The notes under the pieces: model-generated
Seen by the model: the letters and a program-made list of their open reading frames with translations, nothing else
The model's database searches: none
What the model was told of the DNA's origin: nothing
Shown here: positions 22,040-23,854 of the stretch, piece after piece
How positions within the stretch are numbered: the stretch's first letter is position 1
How the letters are laid out: every line of letters starts with the position of its first letter
NCBI GenBank assembly: GCA_002788515.1
Contig: PFRJ01000037.1
Coordinates: forward strand, 1-23,854
Direction: 5' to 3'
Source of the DNA: Nitrosopumilales archaeon CG_4_9_14_0_2_um_filter_34_16
GTDB taxonomy: Archaea; Thermoproteota; Nitrososphaeria; Nitrososphaerales; Nitrosopumilaceae
Length of the DNA stretch: 23,854 nucleotides
Position numbers and translations under genes: made by a program

Positions 22040-22753
22040 TTAATACAGTTGCTTTTTTTGGATTTTACTACTTTTTTCTTCTAATTGTTCAATTTTTGTA
22101 ATAAACAGAGGATCCAATTTGATTTTAGAAATTGATTCTGCAGACAATTTCACAGTATTTGCATCTAAAGAAATATTGGATTTTGGAAGATTTCTATCAG
22201 CCCAAAACTTCATGACCTTATCTTCAAGTTTAAAATCACGAAATCCAGCAGGGAATTTTTTTGTTATGTGATTCAATAATGTACGATCTTTGAAAACAAC
22301 CCGAGGTTCAAACAACCTAGTTTCATCACTATAAACATTTTCAAACAGATTTCCAGAAATTTCATCAGAGATTAACTCCATCTTGGAAATCTTTCTCATT
22401 AAATCTAAAAAATGTAAAAATTCATGAGCTAAAATTGCATGAATTGTACCTTTAAGACCATAAGCAACTAAAGGTGCAGAAATCTGGATTACCACTTGAA
22501 ACTTGTCATCAAGCATTACAGGAATCGTTCTTGCAAACAAAATACCAAATTCAAAAGAATTTGGGTGTGGTGATGTAAGTACAAGAGAGGGTTCAACATA
22601 TGCAATCGGATATCTAATTCCAGATGCTTTTTCTATTCTATTTATTCCTGAAATAGTGATAGGGAAACGTTCTACGGTAAGATCATAGACGTCATCAGGA
22701 ATCAGTCCTTTAGAATGTGCATCTTTGAAACGAATTAGTGGATCCAACATCAT
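22040..22753 (-). CDS. HExxH-motif protein, putative metallopeptidase-like, unknown family
   Basis: This 237-residue soluble protein contains HAILAHEFLHFLDL at 105-118, a HExxH zinc motif (His110, Glu111, His114) in a hydrophobic helix context. Acidic residues at about 126 and 131 (MELISDE) could give a third ligand, as in gluzincin-like enzymes. I do not recognise the rest. No signal peptide or membrane segment is visible, so it would act in the cytoplasm. A protease role is only a possibility; zinc motifs of this form also occur in inactive members. Two ATGs in tandem (22753 and 22750) are possible starts, with a TTTTTACA element about 25 nt upstream. Confidence 0.75.
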   Translation of the reverse strand: MMLDPLIRFKDAHSKGLIPDDVYDLTVERFPITISGINRIEKASGIRYPIAYVEPSLVLTSPHPNSFEFGILFARTIPVMLDDKFQVVIQISAPLVAYGLKGTIHAILAHEFLHFLDLMRKISKMELISDEISGNLFENVYSDETRLFEPRVVFKDRTLLNHITKKFPAGFRDFKLEDKVMKFWADRNLPKSNISLDANTVKLSAESISKIKLDPLFITKIEQLEEKSSKIQKKQLY

Positions 22754-22789
22754 CCCTCGATAATTTTGAATGTAAAAAGGTTGATTTGA

Positions 22790-22882
22790 TCAGGAACGTG
22801 GTTTTCCGACTTTCTTTTTTTTACGTGTAACCGCTCGTTGATCAGCATGTCTTTGATGTTTACCTGTTTTTCTCATTGGCAT
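22790..22882 (-). CDS. Tiny, very basic protein (30 aa)
   Basis: The frame starts MPMRKTGKHQRHADQRAVTR and ends KKKKVGKPRS. More than a third of residues are Lys or Arg, with two His and no acidic residue except one Asp. This composition is typical of very small ribosomal or RNA-binding proteins, but the sequence is not eL41 or bTHX as I know them. It lies between the HExxH gene and pus10, close to ribosomal genes, and has a TTAATT-containing element about 27 nt upstream of its ATG (a second ATG follows two codons later). I infer an rRNA- or tRNA-binding role only from composition and context. Confidence 0.6.
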   Translation of the reverse strand: MPMRKTGKHQRHADQRAVTRKKKKVGKPRS

Positions 22883-22904
22883 GTTAATTCTCAATATTTA
22901 GTGC

Positions 22905-22914
22905 TAGTTAATTG
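22905..22914 (-). promoter_or_regulatory. TATA-like element for the 30-aa basic protein
   Basis: On the minus strand this reads CAATTAACTA, centred about 27 nt upstream of the ATG at 22882. The match to a TATA box is weak. Confidence 0.3.
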
Positions 22915-22920
22915 TTATCA

Positions 22921-23854
22921 TTATACTTCAATATCATAAAAATCAAATTCTTGACAAACACACGGTGTATTAAGAATAGTAGAGATGCCAGGGGAAACAC
23001 CATCACTATTAACAAACCTCTTGATTGGCAAACCGCTTTCTGCTTTGAATCTCAAAGTAATCATATTCTTTGAATTTCTACTATACATCAAATAGGAAAT
23101 TTTCTTTTCAGAGCGTTTTCCAGATTTGTCGTATACTATGATAGGGTTCTTTACCAATTCTTTTAATTTTTTCAAATTTTTTGAAGATATTTCAGAATCT
23201 GTAAATATTTTTACTTCAACAGTTGAGTTGAATTTAAGAGGGTTTTTTGGAGATTCGTCTACAAGTTTGAGATGGTGGATTTGCAACGAATTAAATTTTG
23301 CATGTGACTGTCTAATCTTTCTTTTCAAAGGATTCTGAAGTTTTACAAAAAAAGGCCTTCCATTACCCAAAACAAGACTGGATTTATCCTCCCCGCCAAT
23401 CCATGTAAATTTAGCAATAGTTCCACCAAATTTTTCAAAAAGAAATTTAGCGATCATGCCTTCAACACTTTCAAATTCACATATTCCATGAAAATTACAA
23501 ACTCTGCAGCCTTTTCCAAGACAGTTATCACATGATTTTTGTTTCTGAGGTAGACCTCTCATTGTTTTGACATATCTTCCAGAAAGAATAATTGGTTTTG
23601 AGTGCAATTCACATGATTCATCTTTTAAATTTAATGTGAAAGTAAGTTCAGGATCAAGATGATCAACTACTTTTTGAGTCTTTCTTGAAAAGATTTTCCC
23701 CAATTCTTTTGTAATATCAGTCTTTATGCTATCAATGCCTCGAAGCTTGTATGTAGATCGTATTGAGTCATCCCTGTCAATAATAGAGGGTTTGATTATT
23801 GTACCAATATTGAATGTATCATACAAATAATTAGATGAAGTATCAGTCATTAAT
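22921..23854 (-). CDS. pus10: tRNA pseudouridine synthase Pus10 (5' end probably off window)
   Basis: The protein matches the catalytic part of archaeal Pus10, which makes pseudouridine 54 and 55 in the tRNA T loop. Counting from the first ATG in the window (23850), SGRYVKTMRGLPQ is at 90-102 and a CDNC...GCRVC zinc knuckle at 107-118. FTWIGGED is at 148-155 and LGNGRPFF at 161-168. GLPIKRFVNSDGVSPGIS follows near the C-terminus. That ATG falls where full-length homologues are already past their N-terminal zinc/THUMP region (before DTFNIGT), and the codon before it is TTA, not a stop, so the gene very likely continues upstream. The motif usually read as GREDxD is GGEDKS here. Confidence 0.9.
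   Translation of the reverse strand, partial: LMTDTSSNYLYDTFNIGTIIKPSIIDRDDSIRSTYKLRGIDSIKTDITKELGKIFSRKTQKVVDHLDPELTFTLNLKDESCELHSKPIILSGRYVKTMRGLPQKQKSCDNCLGKGCRVCNFHGICEFESVEGMIAKFLFEKFGGTIAKFTWIGGEDKSSLVLGNGRPFFVKLQNPLKRKIRQSHAKFNSLQIHHLKLVDESPKNPLKFNSTVEVKIFTDSEISSKNLKKLKELVKNPIIVYDKSGKRSEKKISYLMYSRNSKNMITLRFKAESGLPIKRFVNSDGVSPGISTILNTPCVCQEFDFYDIEV

Overview
The window looks like a piece of chromosome from a marine-type ammonia-oxidising archaeon (Thaumarchaeota/Nitrososphaerota, Nitrosopumilus-like). I infer this from several archaeal gene types together: archaeal ribosomal proteins S24e and S27ae, archaeal GHMP-type shikimate kinase, ADH synthase plus dehydroquinate synthase II in place of the bacterial AroG/AroB pair, a ThiD-ThiN fusion, ApgM-type phosphoglycerate mutase and Pus10. 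The DNA is A+T-rich and gene-dense. Many genes or operons have a TATA-like element about 25-30 nt upstream of the first codon, as expected for leaderless archaeal mRNAs. I used that spacing to choose several starts, including TTG and GTG starts.

Layout. 1-868: three small genes: an Ala/Pro/Lys-repeat protein cut by the window edge, a Cys-containing protein of unknown function, and a Cys-rich zinc-ribbon-like gene that seems frameshifted. 974-3529: a UbiD-family decarboxylase and a convergent MqnC-like radical SAM enzyme, suggesting futalosine-type menaquinone synthesis. 3686-13226: a nearly continuous aromatic amino acid cluster on the + strand (ADH synthase, DHQ synthase II, aroD, aroE, archaeal aroK, aroA, aroC, a chorismate mutase-aminotransferase fusion, tyrA, then a Nudix gene). 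It carries every step from ADH formation to chorismate and on to tyrosine. It is interrupted only at 9172-9495, which holds a locally G+C-richer, foldable segment (candidate non-coding RNA) followed by an extremely A+T-rich stretch with a perfect 18-bp palindrome. 13209-16580: thiamine genes (thiC and thiDN) flanking three tiny genes (32, 58 and 63 codons), two of which encode zinc-ribbon-like proteins. 16636-19282: a sugar nucleotidyltransferase, a GNA1-like N-acetyltransferase, a four-helix membrane protein and a divergent GalT-like protein. 19511-21380: apgM and a DUF309 gene. 21424-23854: S24e and S27ae, a HExxH protein, a 30-residue very basic protein and Pus10, which probably continues beyond the window.

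The genes are mostly housekeeping and biosynthetic. I found no tRNA, rRNA, CRISPR array, insertion sequence, integrase or defence genes. The least explained parts are the candidate RNA at 9198-9290, the cluster of tiny genes and inverted repeats at 14670-15215, the frameshifted Cys-rich gene at 636-868, and the 30-residue basic protein at 22790-22882. Four convergent gene pairs overlap at their 3' ends and a fifth pair abuts with no gap.
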